Shown: positions 1 through 29,400 of the stretch, in pieces
Numbering within the stretch: the first letter of the stretch is position 1
How the letters are laid out: every line of letters begins with the position of its first letter
Assembly: GCF_037975245.1 (NCBI RefSeq)
Contig: NC_092563.1
Span: 13,878,001 to 13,942,000, forward strand
Length of the DNA stretch: 64,000 nucleotides
DNA from: Apostichopus japonicus
Taxonomy: Eukaryota > Echinodermata > Holothuroidea > Aspidochirotida > Stichopodidae
Direction of reading: 5' to 3'
Notes under the pieces: generated by a model
What the model saw: the letters and a program-made list of their open reading frames with translations, nothing else
Database searches by the model: none
Told to the model about the DNA's origin: nothing
Position numbers and translations under genes: made by a program

Positions 1-344
1 TTACAAGAACTTGTACATCATAAATGAGTCCAGAGAGATATGACTCACTCCCCTGGAAGGAAACATGATGCATTGTTGATGTAGGGGTCTCTGGTGAACT
101 GCTCATAATATCTTCATAATGGCAGCTGTATCTGGACCCCAAATTTATTAATTTTTTGGCTAATTATGACAGAGGCGTTAAAAATTTCATCCTGAAGTTG
201 AAGGGCATCTGGAAACAAATCCTGAATTTAACGAATCATCTTTAAAATTATTCGGGATATGGAAAGGTTCATAGTACATACTTGCAAAAAAATAAGTGAT
301 CTTCTCGCAAGGCTTATTCAAAAATAGCAATTTTGCCACAACTT
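1..344. other. Left edge, no exon recognised
   Basis: This lies downstream of METTL3 exon 5 in transcription direction, so it should be METTL3 intron 5. I searched the minus strand for a phase-0 exon that would continue METTL3 and found none convincing; candidate AG sites lead quickly to stops or give unrelated sequence. Confidence 0.4.
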
Positions 345-709
345 AAAGGGAGTGAAGGTACTCGACCACAAAGTAACGTCTGATGCCGGTAATCCTGAGC
401 TAGTTTCGAATTAGGTGTAACAGAAGTGTTAGACACCACCATCGATCCCAGAAAATACACACACAGCTTGCTACCGTAGGTAATTAGACACTAGTGTTCA
501 GTCAATAAATGCAGCTACGGTCAATACACACCACAGTGTACATAGCAGCGATGGACATCTCAGGTCCAGATAAAAGATAACAAGGTATCACGTTTCATTA
601 CTGTCTGCATTTTGTAGCGACAAGAAAAAAACTTCACTTGCAAGCAACGGAAAGTTAACTTTTTTCAGAGGCGGCACGCGGTTTTGGGGCTAGTCTTCAA
701 TGCCTTTAA
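345..709 (+). repeat. TTAA-flanked MITE, family A, copy 1
   Basis: About 365 bp, highly similar to copies at 1388, 23081, 48340 and 51223. Both ends carry the terminal inverted repeat AGG-N3-TGAAG-ACTCG (mutated at the left end here), and both junctions read TTAA, as expected for piggyBac-type insertion. No coding capacity. It lies in METTL3 intron 5 sequence. Confidence 0.8.
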
Positions 710-846
710 GTACTGAAAGATTATCCAAGACTTTTAGATGGCTACATGGTCTATAACTAATTTAACCCATTTCATTAAATCAAACCTTCCAATGTTGTAA
801 CCGATTACTGTAGGCCACCTATTTCATATCCAAGTATTACTTTTAC

Positions 847-3800
847 CTTCTGTTTATCGACAGAGATTAGAGTCAGGTTAGATGTTGCATCTTTTCCAAA
901 TTTATCAGTCCTGTAGGACAAAAGAAATCAAAGAGATTGATGCATTGCATCTAAAATTCAACTGAAATAGAAACATATTAACAAAATATTAAAATATGGT
1001 AACAATTTTCACATCATTTGAAACTCCAGAGCTGGTGCAACTTGGGCCTTTGGGGATCCCAATGATTCCAGCTTGAAATTCTCCTCCAATATCATGGGCA
1101 TTTCAAGGACAACTGTATCACATTTCCAGCATGAGTAAACAGCAATTATTTTGTGCAGCCTATTGAAAAACATGTGCAAAAAAAGGCATCCAAAAATCAC
1201 GTACAATGAAGTAAGAAAGTTTATAAAGTACATATGCCAACTGCTTCTATCCATATCTACAGTTAGGAGGCAGCAGATATTCAGATGGGGTTTTCACCTT
1301 GCAATGGGCAATAACTTGTCTCCTTTGGAAGCTGCTACTTCAGCTACATGTCAAAGTGTCACACTGCCTGGGACCAAAATATCCTTTAAAGGGTGTGAAG
1401 ACTCGCGCACAAAGAAACATCTCATGCCGGTAAACTGACCTAGTTTCGAATGAGGTGTAACAGAAGTGTTAGACACCACCATCGATCCCAGAAAATACAC
1501 ACACAGCTTGCTACCGTCAGTAATTAGACACTAGTGTACAGTCAATACATATAGCTACGGTCAATACCCACAGCACAGTGTACAAAGCAGCGATGGAAAT
1601 CTCAGGGCTAGATAAAAGATAACAAGGTATCACGTTTCATTACTCTCTGCATTTTGTTACGACAACAAAAAAACTTCAGTTGCAAGCAACGGAAAGTTAA
1701 CTTTTTCAGAGTACGGCACGCGGTTTGGGACGAGTCTTCAAAGCCTTTACAACCCTGTGAGTTAATGTGACTGCCAGTATGACTCTCTCAATGGATGAAG
1801 GGTAAAATAAGAAATTAATTCTCAACAGTGTACAGTAACATTAAACACGTACAGCATCCTAGCTGATCCCAAGATGGGGAATTTCAACTGATTTCAAGTG
1901 ATCATTCCAGACAGACAGCAAATTTTATTACAGCAATTTGATATTTAAAAATAAATTATAACATTCCCTTACCTGAAATATCCATCCTCCTCAAATTTAA
2001 GAACTATCTTTTCTGCCCTCTCCAAAGAAATTTCTTCATCTGTGACCTTCAGAAGGCAAGGCAAGAAACAATAATGTTGACTTAAAGCAAGTATATATAG
2101 TCAGTGAGAGCATAAGGCTGTATTTTGTGTTGGGTTATGGCTTTCTTTCAGGCAGGGAGGCCTAGGATGGCCAGATGTCTAGCAATTTGATGCATTGACT
2201 TCAATCAGTTGCAACCCCTTGACTGGAAATTAAACATGCATATCTGATATGGTTATATACTGAAATGCGACTCCCTAGAAGTAGCAAGGAATAAGAACAC
2301 TTGTTCCATAAAAATGAAAGTTGCACACTTTAAAGTTTTCTTCTCTCACCTGTTTACTTTAATCTCAAGCTTCAATAATTTTATAATAAAGTATTATAAA
2401 TTATTACCTCATTTATTGCACTATGCAATGATGAAATTTGTGCTGGAAGTTCAAGAGTTGCAATTTGTTGAAAAATTTTGTTTTCAGTCTGGAAAAACAA
2501 AAAAAGGTATTACAAAAATATATATTAATATATTAATAAATATTTATTAACAGATATGAACCAAAGTTACACTACAACTTAAAGCTATGGATGGACAAGG
2601 CACAATAGAAGAGATGTTGACAGCTTGGTAGTGAGTGCAGAACTGAACTGTATTTCCTCCAACACTGAACTGCATACAGCAGTGCAGTACACCAGCTGCA
2701 AGGTATACCCCACACAAACATTAACATAACAATAAAGGGTAAGTGAACATAACAATAACACCAATAAGCATGTAGTATAAGTCTTACACTACATGCCGTA
2801 CAAATCAACAAAGTCATGCAATGATTTAAAGCAGCTTTTCTTTTGTTTGTCATGCTAATTAGGAATCCCATAAAACATCGTAGTTTATTAGTTGGCTGAA
2901 CTACTTGGCTTTAATTAACAAAAGTCCAATCAAAGAACTGAAGACATTTCTTCACATAAATGTTTTACACAGTTTCAAACAGATTTGAAGTGAGCATAGA
3001 ATATGATTGAACATTACATATTGTGACTTTAAATCTATGCAAAAAAAAACTTACTTCTTTTGAAAGTGGACTGTCTGACTGATTCTTGTCTGTCTTTGAG
3101 ACTGCTGAGGAACTTGTATTAGCAGATGCAGGGTTAGGAGATGATTCTGGCGAAAAAAGAACGATCAAATTTTACGCTGTATACAGACCAGCAGAACACT
3201 GCACATATACTTTACTAGTGTTTCGATAGAATTGTTAAGAGTCAGAGTCAGTCAGTATTCTTTGTGTTGTTGGTTTAAGAATCTGAATCGGTAAAGTTTG
3301 ATCGCGCCAACAACTAGTAAAACTGATTCTAAGTTGCATACAGAGTAAAATCTCTTTCATTAACCTTCACAATTTACTCTTCTCTATGTCTTACCAGCGA
3401 CAGATAACCTGCAACAACATTGTTTAAGATGGAGTCGATGTGAACATATTGTATAAGCAAAAACTTTAGTCAAGTATAGTTTCTTAATGTATTGTACAGA
3501 CCAGGTAGGTATGTTCAACCAACTACCTTGATACATCCATTAATACAATTTGTTTAGCTTTCTTTCACTAAATTAAAAACAACAAACTCTTGTTGACCAG
3601 ATGTCCAATGAGCTTCGGTTCTATTTTTGCTGCCAATTTGAGTTAGGCCTAGAACAATGCATTGTGGTCCAACCAAGTAAATAGTATGTAGACCAACTAG
3701 CAAATTGCTTTCACCACTATCACAATACAATTAATAGGGCAACAAGCATGACTGTTGATTCCTGTGGCCTGTTTGTCTATACCTAGGCTTATGGCTAGTG

Positions 3801-4430
3801 ACTACTGTAACTATTGTGGAAATCATAGGGTAGTCAGATGTCCGGAGTTAGACCGTACAGTCCGGCAGTTCACTACACTGTCTTCGATCTGGCATGACCT
3901 CTTGCCGGAAGCATGTTCTGTATGTCCGGCATTTTTAAGGAAAGGATTTGAAGCAGAACTAATCCATTAACATGCAGTGTTTACAAAATCCTACAGTGAT
4001 ACACGTTTGAAAGCAACTGCACCGTATTGGCTTCCGTAGACGAAATTATGAACATATCCTAGTTCCTACGTCATGTTTGCATCGGTCAATGTATTCACTA
4101 CTGTGCACAGAAGTACATAATTCTATGCCAGCTTCACATTAAATGTACATATTGAATTATTGAATATTTTACTTCCTATTCCTGTTTACATTTACTGTAG
4201 CCAAAAGCCATATTACAGCTTGAAATGTAAACTGTGGGACTTCCCACAAGCTTTGAAACATTGTTCATGGCTAACAGCCTGAGGACTAAGGTACTGGATG
4301 GGGTAAGTTAGTTACCAAATCTTTCCTTACCAACACCTAAAGTTTGTAATTCTTGTTTTCGCCTCTTTATTTTATCTCTCAAATTCTCTCTCCTTTGCTT
4401 TATCGCTTCGATGTCACCTGTGCTCGACAT
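847..4430 (-). CDS. METTL3: METTL3, N6-adenosine mRNA methyltransferase catalytic subunit, 5' part (exons 1-5)
   Basis: METTL3 with METTL14 and WTAP methylates adenosines in nuclear mRNA. Five minus-strand exons are seen: 4430-4331, 3146-3055, 2488-2408, 2046-1973 and 910-847. Each has an AG acceptor and a GT donor, and phases join exactly (1, 0, 0, 2, 0), giving 137 residues. Exon 1 starts MSSTGDIEAIKQRRENLRDK and encodes a basic helix, matching the family's N-terminal leader helix that binds WTAP. Exon 2 is a Ser-rich linker with SSP and DSP sites. Exons 3-5 (TENKIFQQIATLELP, EEISLERAEKIVLKFEEDGYF split by the window limit of quoting: EEISLERAEKIV then LKFEEDGYF, then TDKFGKDATSNLTLISVDK) follow the conserved N-terminal helical region of METTL3. 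The zinc fingers and the DPPW methyltransferase domain are not in the window, so the gene continues past the left edge. Identification is by memory of the family; exon structure is seen directly. MITE copies lie in intron 4 and downstream of exon 5. Confidence 0.8.
1388..1749 (+). repeat. TTAA-flanked MITE, family A, copy 2
   Basis: A second copy in the same orientation as copy 1, with left end TTAAAGGGTGTGAAGACTCG and right end AGTCTTCAAAGCCTTTAC. The right TTAA has decayed to TTAC. It sits inside METTL3 intron 4. The shared internal blocks include CACCACCATCGATCCCAG and AACAAGGTATCACG. Confidence 0.8.
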
Positions 4431-4834
4431 CTCCGTGAACTTGGTAGGACTAAAATTTGTAGAAACGTAGGCACAAGTCACAACTACAATATTTTCTTTT
4501 ACTCAAGCAACTACAATACAATGTCGTGGAATGGGTCCAACGCTTAAAACAAGGATTTGGTGTATAGCCGAATTCCGTAACCAGAAAATACTCTAAAATT
4601 GTGCTACATTAACGGAGACTATCACATACATTTAAAACGACTTTGAGCAAGCCCAATTTTTCCCGGGGTATTTCAACACGTGCTATTTTCCCGGTAAACA
4701 CAAGTTCGCGGGATTTGCCCACACAATAGCACAATAAACTACTTTGCGAATTGGAACCGTGTATACAGTGTGAATAGCCGAGACGTCTCTGTCACAGGAC
4801 CTAATCTATTTCGTCTTGAAAAACTATTTTTCTG
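4431..4834. promoter_or_regulatory. Shared head-to-head promoter of METTL3 and MCM4, with probable MCM4 non-coding exon 1
   Basis: The METTL3 start codon (4430, minus) faces the MCM4 transcription unit. Between them are three E2F-like elements: TTTTTCCCGGGG near 4657-4668, ATTTTCCCGGTAAA at 4684-4697, and TTCGCGGGATTTG near 4705-4717, one mismatch from the classical TTCGCGGGAAA core. An inverted CCAAT box (ATTGG) lies at 4750-4754. A strong splice donor, TCTG|GTAAGT, sits at 4834/4835, so a non-coding MCM4 leader exon probably ends at 4834 and splices to the coding exon near 5890. No clear TATA box is seen. MCM genes are classical E2F targets. Start sites are inferred, not seen. Confidence 0.6.
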
Positions 4835-5889
4835 GTAAGTCAACTAAGCTAAATCGAAATACAAGTTTATTTTACATTAAATCTGTATAATAATGAAAGT
4901 GATGATATTGTGCTCAATAAATGAGTCAAACCTAAGCCCGCCCTGGAGCCCTTTAAATTTTAAATGTCTTATTGATGCAAATTAGGCTAGGCCTAAGTTA
5001 CTTAGTTACACCAAGCCTATGCCAAACTTAAGTCTTAATTAATATGATTGATGTTACTTACGATACTTTACTACAACTAGGTTGAGACAAGCGACAGAAA
5101 TCTTTAAACAGGCTCTAAGGCTAAGCATGTAATTATAAAGTAGTGATCGAAAGCCATGAGTTTATCAGAGGCTTAGTAAGGACTTCCAGTAACTAACAGT
5201 AACAGTGCACTACAGTAAATGTTGTTTCGTAAGCCAGCTGCAATTGTGCTAACCTAGAACTTGAAGTAGAAAGTTGCTTCATGCGTTTTCACAAAGTGAA
5301 GCCCAAGGAAGATGCAAGTTTGCAAACTGAATGTACAGTATCATTAGTTCCAAAGCGTCACTGGGCCTATCCAGCACTTTTTATATTTTTATTTAAGCCT
5401 ATTTATTTTGTATTGATTTATCATTTTATTTATTTATATTTTTGCATAGTTGATAGGACTCTAGCAATTAAAAAATTCTGAATATTTAGAAGACATATGT
5501 ACAAATGCTTGAGAAAAAATGGAAGAAGCCAACACTGGCAACAGCTGCTGAATTTTGATCACAATTTGACTCAGTAAATTATGAATCAATTAGATTTTTA
5601 GAGAATCTAAAGGCTAAAAGCTTCTGATGGATGATCAGATACCTATAGAGTCTAAAATTATTCACAAATTTTCAATATCACATGTAAACTAAAATTCTCA
5701 GTTACAGGGAAGTAAAATTGCTTTTTGGCTAGAAACAAACTCAAGACTATAGGAGTATGGATAAGCTAGTCAACGTGCTATTGTTACATAAGTAGCCTAA
5801 GTAAGTAAGCTTGGCTGGTATTGCTGACTCAAAACTTCAAAAAATATAAATATTTTGGTTTGTACATTTTATATATAGTCTAATCTAAG
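4835..5889 (+). other. Probable 5'UTR intron of MCM4
   Basis: About 1.05 kb of AT-rich sequence between the putative leader-exon donor at 4835 and the MCM4 start codon. An AG falls directly before the ATG (5888-5889) and another at about 5877-5878; either could be the acceptor, though the pyrimidine tract is weak. An in-frame TAA at 5881-5883 shows the reading frame cannot extend upstream of the chosen ATG without splicing. Open frames inside (for example 5281-5481) are AT-rich and show no coding character. Confidence 0.45.
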
Positions 5890-21880
<15,991 letters not shown>

Positions 21881-23080
21881 GGGAACTGATTTGAAATAAT
21901 CGATGAGATCAGAGTAATGAGACTTCACTTTCCTTGGTGCGTTCTAGTCTTCGATTTAGTCTTTACTACACGGAGCAGTGAAAAAGGAGTTCACCTCTCT
22001 TAGAAGTCTTGACATTTATCCGTGGATCATTAAACAAGCGCTACACCTGTTGTTTAAACGTGAGATATGGTTCAAATTAAAAATGGAAACAGCAAATGGT
22101 TCCTCGCCAATCTCAGGGACGATTGGAATTGCAGCCATCTTGGTTTCAGCCTGGCATTTCATTGGAGGAAGCACGATACCATCAGTTATATTTGTGTCAG
22201 TCTGGGGTCCCATTTATTTTATTCTTTGAGACTTGGAAGAGCAGTTTTCTCCCTTAAACCTGGGACTTGATCATGCGTACCATTTAAAAGCTGGTTTCTT
22301 CTCTATGAAGTAAAAATCTGTTCTTTATGAAAATCAAAGAACAGCCATGTTTCTCACATCCATAGCTTTGTGAATATTATAAATTGTAGTTAAATGTTCT
22401 ATTGTGTATATTACCATTCTTAAGACTTTGGTACATTTTGATGTGTTATTTTCGAGAGCTTACGTATGGAAATAATTTGTAATAGCGTCCACGATATGAT
22501 GTAATTTTTCTATAGTCTGAGTAGTAAAGCTGACACAAATTTCCATTCTAGCTAGAAAATATCATCTAAAACAGACTTTCTAGCTCGAGCTTAAATATCA
22601 TATATAAGGTTATGATGACTGCAAACAATTTTTGGTAAATTTTGAAGAACCAAATTTTGAAAGTTTGAAGAGCCATTATTCAGAACTTGGAAGAGGATTC
22701 ATGGATAGCCATTAATGTTGCAAGATATTTCAAGATGGTAAGTTTCAATGAGGATGAATTAAATCGATTTTAATTTCTACTGACAAGATTTGATTAAGAA
22801 TGACACATTCTCCCTTAACAGCCGTGTCGTGGTGTGAATTTGCCACAATCCTGTGGTTACCTCATTCGACCGATGAACCAAGATCGTGTTAGGGAATCAT
22901 TTAGTCTTTAAAGTTTGTGTGTCAGTTTAGAAGGCTCTGAATTTGTCTCTTGTAAATAATATTAATAATAATAAGGAATTATAATAAGCACTTATCAACC
23001 AACAAGATTTGCAAGTCACTGTACACAAAAGAGAACACAAACAATACAAAGAGAGAAACATCAACAAAGCCCTGAGATTT
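21881..23080 (+). other. MCM4 3'UTR and 3' flank
   Basis: AT-rich sequence after the MCM4 stop codon. No canonical AATAAA is seen in the first 1.1 kb; ATTAAA variants occur at 22029-22034, 22076-22081 and about 22757, any of which could direct cleavage. A segment at 22671-22737 is open and ends in a strong donor (ATG|GTAAGT) but is not recognised. From about 22955 to 23075 the sequence is an AATAATAATAAG-rich stretch with GCACTTATCAACC, resembling repeat-tail sequence at 49200. Confidence 0.4.
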
Positions 23081-23431
23081 TAAGGGAGTGAAGACTCGCA
23101 CAAACAAACGTCTGATGCTGGTAATCTGACCTAGTTTCAAATGAGGTGTAACAGAACCACCATCAATCCCAGAAAATACACACACAGCTTGCTACCGTCG
23201 GTAAATAGACACTAGTATACAGTCAATGCATACAGCTGCAGTCAATACCCACAACACAGTGTACATAGCAGCGATGGACATCTCAGGTCCAGATAAAAGA
23301 TAACAAGGTATCACGTTTCATTACTGTCTGCAGTTTGTACGACAAGAAAAAAAACTTCACTTGCAAGCAACGGAAAGTTAACTTTTTCAGAGGGCGGCAC
23401 ACGGTTTGGGGAGAGTCTTCAATGCCTTTAA
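23081..23431 (+). repeat. TTAA-flanked MITE, family A, copy 3
   Basis: About 350 bp, in the same orientation as copies 1 and 2. Left end TTAAGGGAGTGAAGACTCGC, right end GAGTCTTCAATGCCTTTAA, so TTAA is kept on both sides. It has a small internal deletion relative to copies 1, 2 and 4 after GTGTAACAGAA. Confidence 0.8.
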
Positions 23432-26400
23432 GTATATCTTGAAAATGACAATGGTGTGAGATGTTCTGTGTTGTAGACTGAGTTAATTCAGTACTATTGG
23501 TAAAGTACTTCCATTCCTGTGTAAAACAATAAAATAATAATAATAATAAATAAGAGGATAATGGATAAATTATTCCTTTTTATGTAGCTTAAGAGGTAAA
23601 ATACACATATGTTACTTTAGTACATTATGTAAATACCATGGGTGATCAGAGTAGGAATAAACAATTCTCTACTCGGGAGAACTCCAATGGATACATGTTC
23701 ATAGGTCTCATAGTTAAATTGATTGGTGTACCCTTTTATGTGTGAATATTGAATGTATACAACACAATGCAAACATGCAGTTTATAAATCATTACTTTTT
23801 TTGCTTTTTTTTTGCTTTTTTTGATAAAGACACTTTGTATATCCATATATAGTCCAGGCAACAACAGATTCTCTATAAAGTCAAGAGTTCACTCTTTGGG
23901 GCAAAATTCTGCTTGAGCTTTGTCTTGTATATTAGTCAGAAAAATCACAATTATCTCTGTCATTTTATTATGTCTTTTTTTCCCTTTAAAAATCATTACC
24001 ATGCCACTTTAAGGTGCAGTGATATGTGGTACGTTGAGTGGTATGTGTTTGTTAGTTCTTCTCGTTTTCTACGTCCATTTCTTCTCTCTCCTAACTTTTC
24101 TGACGATATCCAGACAATTTGTACTGGAACTACGTCAGTCCCTGCCAGTTTCATCATAAAGAAACAATGTGTAAATAATGTTTACTGTAAATATTTCCAT
24201 GTTTACCTTTAAGAGAAAATGGGGCTCTTTTGAGGATTTATAGTATTTGAAAGGTTCAAAGAGGATAAGACTGTGAAATGTGTATGGAAATTTCTTATCA
24301 CCTCTTCTGTCACAGAAGTCTTCACAGTTGGAGAAACATTGAACTATTCTTAATCAGATATATAATATTCTGTAGTTTTGTGTTCAGATGCTTATATTAA
24401 AAGGGCACAAAGATGATTCTTACATATGGTTGCTTCATCTCTCAAATGAATGAAAAATTTATATCTGTTTTTTGTTTTCCCCATTCATCTTTTTGGCCGT
24501 CAAACACACTTGCAAATATAATTTTTGAGATAATTGAGATTATGTAATCCTCCAAGGATGAAATAAATTGCACTAAAGTAGTGATAATTTATGTCTTGTC
24601 TTTTCTTTATCAGTAAGTCTTATCGTTACAGTGAATCGATCCCCAACTACACCCCAGCCTACCTCTCCAAAGAAGAGTACCATAATACAGAAGCAAGTTA
24701 TAGGGAGTATTTAGTTCTAGTGATTACATTAAGGTGGCGTACTCCTATTAGAGGCTATATTAATCCTCCCAAGTATTCTCCTATATCAATAAAAGTGCCG
24801 AAAGCAGTAGGAGAACATTTTTATTTTATTTTATATGTAATCAAGCAAAATCTGGTTTCTTGTGGTTTGCATGTTGAAGAGAATGAATGGAAGTACATGT
24901 GGTGCAAAAATTAGGGTAATGGTAGCAATTTTAGACTTTGGGCATCCCAGAAGCAGTGTACGAAAGTTGTTTACTACTGTGTAAAGAGATTTGTTTACAA
25001 GTGACAACAACTTCAGGCTCTCATAGCAAAGAAATCTTCAGGCTCACGATACGGAAAATTGATGGTGCCATGATTGGCAAACTTGTCAGCAATCCAGTGA
25101 TGGGTACTGTTTAGCTAATGATGATTTAGTGTGTCAGTCCATGGGGCATTTAATAGGCGTATGCAAGCTTAAGGATGACTTGAGATAGAATTTAGTTACA
25201 AGATGGAATGCCTCTTTAAATTAAGGTTAAAATTGATATCGATCCTACAATGCAGTCCTGAAAGTTTAGGTTCATACTTCTTTTTATAAATTCTAACAAA
25301 TCTACCAAATGTGCTTTTAACTTCATAATCTCTTTTTTTTTCTTTCTTGGGAGTCCTTTACCTTGTTAAGCCTGTATTGGCTCTTTAGAAGGCTTCCCTC
25401 CACATATACATACTTATTATCTGTGGAAAATCAAATAATGAGCAATGGTCTTTTAGAGCATCCGTGGATAAATTCTTGCGAAGGTTTAAATGTATTGTAA
25501 ACGTGTTATTTGATGCTCCAAAAATATGTTTACTCACATAGTTTTGTCTTGCAACTGTGTGCTAGACTAAGTCATCCATCCATTTCAATTAATGCGGCTG
25601 ATAATTCTAAAGGGTTATTTCTATAAACATCAAATCGGTTAAGAGAAATAGCATGATATCATTAATTCTTAACAGTTTACAAACAACCAAATTTATTTTA
25701 AATCTGATATTTATTGGGTAATTTCTCAAAAAGTAAAACTCATAAAGGGTCAAACTATTTCGCAAAAAGGAACCCCTATATGCTACCTGAGCTATCTGCG
25801 TGTTCTTATTTGATACTGTAGCAAATAACATACCAATGCTAATTCGGTATGCCTATACAGTTATCCCACAGATATGAACAGGACTTTAAAGGTGGGTTTC
25901 CTATCTCGTGAATTTCCTGTATGATAGGGCTAAGGGCGGACGAAGGATTTTACAAAGTTCCTTTTAGATATTGGCCTACTCAGAATGATCTTTTTGCGTT
26001 GCCTGAAATCAGCGACTTCAGTTTGAATACCAGTTCAGTTTCTAATGATCGCAATAACAACTTTTACACGGTATACTTCCGGGTTGTGCCTCCCCCCCCC
26101 CCTTCCCCTATCCTTTGAGACATTTTAGTATCATTGAGAGTGATTATATGCCAAATCGTGCTATAGTTTGCAACTTTTGAAACAATTTGAAGAATTTTCG
26201 ATTGTTTGGGTTGTATCAGCATATATTCAAGTAAAATATGTATGTACTGTACATTAGGAATTATTATTTAAATATTGTCTGCCAGTGGGAGGGGGTAAAC
26301 TCCTCCCCCTTCAGAAGAATGAGTGGTTCTCCCCTTGGTTACAATGATAAAGCTATAGTTACAATTCAATGTAAAATACAGCTGAAAATTAAGAGAGCAA

Positions 26401-29400
26401 ACTCGATCATCATTTTCAGCCGCTTCGGTATAGACTATTTTGGCAAATAATTACATTCTCCAAGATTTCAATATAAGAATTTTTTCCATTAACGAAATAT
26501 CAATTGATGTGGTTAAGACAATGACGTGGTATGTGCATGCATTCTCTTGTAGAGTATCGTGATTGGAACCACACGTCACCGTGATCCCGACATCCACAGT
26601 TCAGATGAAAGGGGTTAGATTCCACCAGCGCGATAAAACAACGTTACATATCTGAGAGTTTGACTATTCCATCGCTTTCTGGGTAAGGCGAAAATGTTCG
26701 TGTTGTGAACAATACCGTGATGGCATTGTTTTCAGTGAGAACATCGTTTACCGTTTCACCATGGAAATATGAAGAAAAAAGGTCGTGGATCGGGAGGGCG
26801 GGGAGGAGGAGAGGTGTGGGCCTACACTCCACGTTAAATAAAAGTATTACTGGAAAGCAGTGCTGATCTGCACTGAGCAGGAGTCCCCTCATTAAAGACT
26901 GGCAATAATAAAAAAAATAAAACAACATTCCGTGTAGACTTACAGATGAAATTTATAGCATAAAAATGCCTCATAATGTACGTCTATTTTATATTCAGGG
27001 AAAGACCCCCCATACCCCTGCATTGGAGTCCGCTCCAAAGACCCACCACCACACCCTGACATGTAGCCAGCCTTTGTATTAGTGGTGGTGGGGGGGGGGG
27101 GGTTTGTTCCCGTTTGAATATTCAGAGCTATTAAGTTAAATGAACACTTTTATATGACTTTTCATGACACCGTGTAGGCTGTACTCCTCTGCTTGGCGGT
27201 GGGATCGAGGAATCCGATTGCCATGGGGATCTGGGTGAATTCCCCGACTGGAGGACCTCAAACTGATGGTACATTCTGAGGCATATTGAGACTATGAATT
27301 AGGTCTATAATTCGGTCTAATCGCCGTGCGTTGGGCTTATATTTTCTTTTACAATTTTTGTGAGAGCAGGGTTGATCCGTAATGTAAACGTGGCCTAAAA
27401 GGGAAACGGAAGTCTTCGCAGATAGAAATAACCCAGCGACACAGTATAGGCATCTGTGGACCAGAATATATTTTAAATTGAATCATTCTTTCCTCGAAAC
27501 GTTTACTGCCAATAGGACTGCACTGCCGGAAGGGCCCTATTAGGACTTCCGGTGGTGCAGAAGGGACATTACAAATACATTTTCGAAGCCAAACTTTAAA
27601 TATCAGGGCCCGGAGTGGCAATAAGTGTTTTGGTGGTGGTGACAGATAACGTAAAACCTCTCGCCGAAAGGTTTCATTATATTATGGTAACCCGATCCCG
27701 CGACGCATACTGTAGCAGACGACATCACAAACTTTTAAGTAAGTCCAAGGAATGCTTCACAGGAAACGGAGCGAATTTTCCATAAATCTGGGCACGGAAA
27801 CAGCGTTCTCACATACTGTGAGTACAGTAGAAGTTGTTATTATCTCATAATAGTTTTTAACATGCGTCAATCTTTGTTTCTGGACAAATATGCAGCTCCA
27901 TAGATTTCCCTTCAGGCTAGGCTCAACGTTAGCGGCTATACTAAGTAGTCCAAAATTTAGTCCTATCGTGTGATTGTTTACCTAGCCTAATTTACAGTAG
28001 TGCCTACCACCATTTTCGTTCCGTAAAGAGAATAGTAAACCCGCATGAAGTACCAATTTCAGAAAGCTTGCAAATCGATGTCCTCAGATCTAATGATGTA
28101 CGTGATTTATCAAGAAAGTCTGACAATGAGATTTTGTGAATGTTCATAACATATTCTATACGGCCGGTTGGTCCAGAAAATGTAATTGGCAATGCTTTCG
28201 TGAACCTGGCCACCAAACATCAATGATGATCATCATGTGCACAACTTAATTTGTGGTACCCCAAAATTTTTGGGATCAATAACATATTAGATAATATAAT
28301 GCTGGGAGCATCTATGATGGTTGGGGAAAAGGGAGGAGTGGGAGGGGGTGGGGGGGGGGGTGCTTAGAGGATTGCGAAGACTGCAATGCCGGGGACCTTG
28401 CAAGTAGTACTACATAATTTAAACATTTTAAAAAGGAGGCATAATCAATAGCCCTTAGTGCATGTTTACATTATGCTGTGAACCAATATCCATGAGCATT
28501 GACCATGTGTTTGTGACCTGTGACCAATCTGTTAATGTTGAGCAGTTCTTGTAATTTACCAAGGTTGTAAATAGGTAGTTGTAAACTTCATATTTGCAAG
28601 TATTACAACACTGATTGTAACATTTTTTTGCTGAATTGCTTGTTCATGCAGTGTATATTATTTTATACCAAGGGTCATCTGGCCTTAAGCTATGATGATG
28701 TGGTGCAGGTTATGCACACATATTAGGTGAAATTTGCATCACCCCAAAAACCATTTCTGATGGTGCCCTCGCATGTCATGCATTGTTCTTAATTACTGTA
28801 GCCTATGTTTAAGACAACAGAATTACCGATCGATGGAAGGCATTCTTGGAAATTCAGAGGGACAGTTCAATACTTACTTATCCATCTTTATATACGTAAT
28901 TAAGAAGGTATGACAAGGGATATTATACCTTTAGTTCACAACTATTTCACCCAAGCTGGTCTAGCTATCCCATCCAAGATGCTCTCTTTTCTATATGAAT
29001 GCATCTATATGTTTTTGGTTGCACCAACTCACACCGGCCTGGAGCCTGATTAACTTATCAATCTCGAGGCAACCAGTGTTTTCCCTTTTACATCCATAGG
29101 GCCTACAGTGAGCAAACATATATGGTATGTGCCCAAACTACACTTCAAGGACTTTGTTTTGTTTCGTAATAGTCCCTTTCCTATGGCTCATTGATGTCCT
29201 CAAAGTACTCCATGCCTGACTTTGCTGTTCACTCTTAAAAGTATTGAACTTGAAATCTTAGGTCTTGAAATTCCGTTTGTAAAGGTGATCATCGGTACTG
29301 CCAATCCCCATCCCCCCCCCCTCCATGCATCCCCACTCACCAGTTGACTCCAACACACACAAGTGTGATAGAGAATGTTCTTAGTCTTGCTCCAAATTTT

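Noticed and set aside
1009-1254. 81-codon minus-strand frame (VVLEMPMILEENFKLESLG near its end)
   Set aside because: It has an acceptor-like AG, but inserting it between METTL3 exons 4 and 5 breaks the phase, while direct joining of those exons is in phase and matches the family.
27349-27621. 90-codon minus-strand frame of balanced composition
   Set aside because: No recognisable domain, no splice context and no neighbouring exon.
28004-28216. Minus-strand frame reading LPITFSGPTGRIEYVMN
   Set aside because: A passing resemblance to receptor ligand-binding segments, but no supporting splice sites or neighbouring exons.
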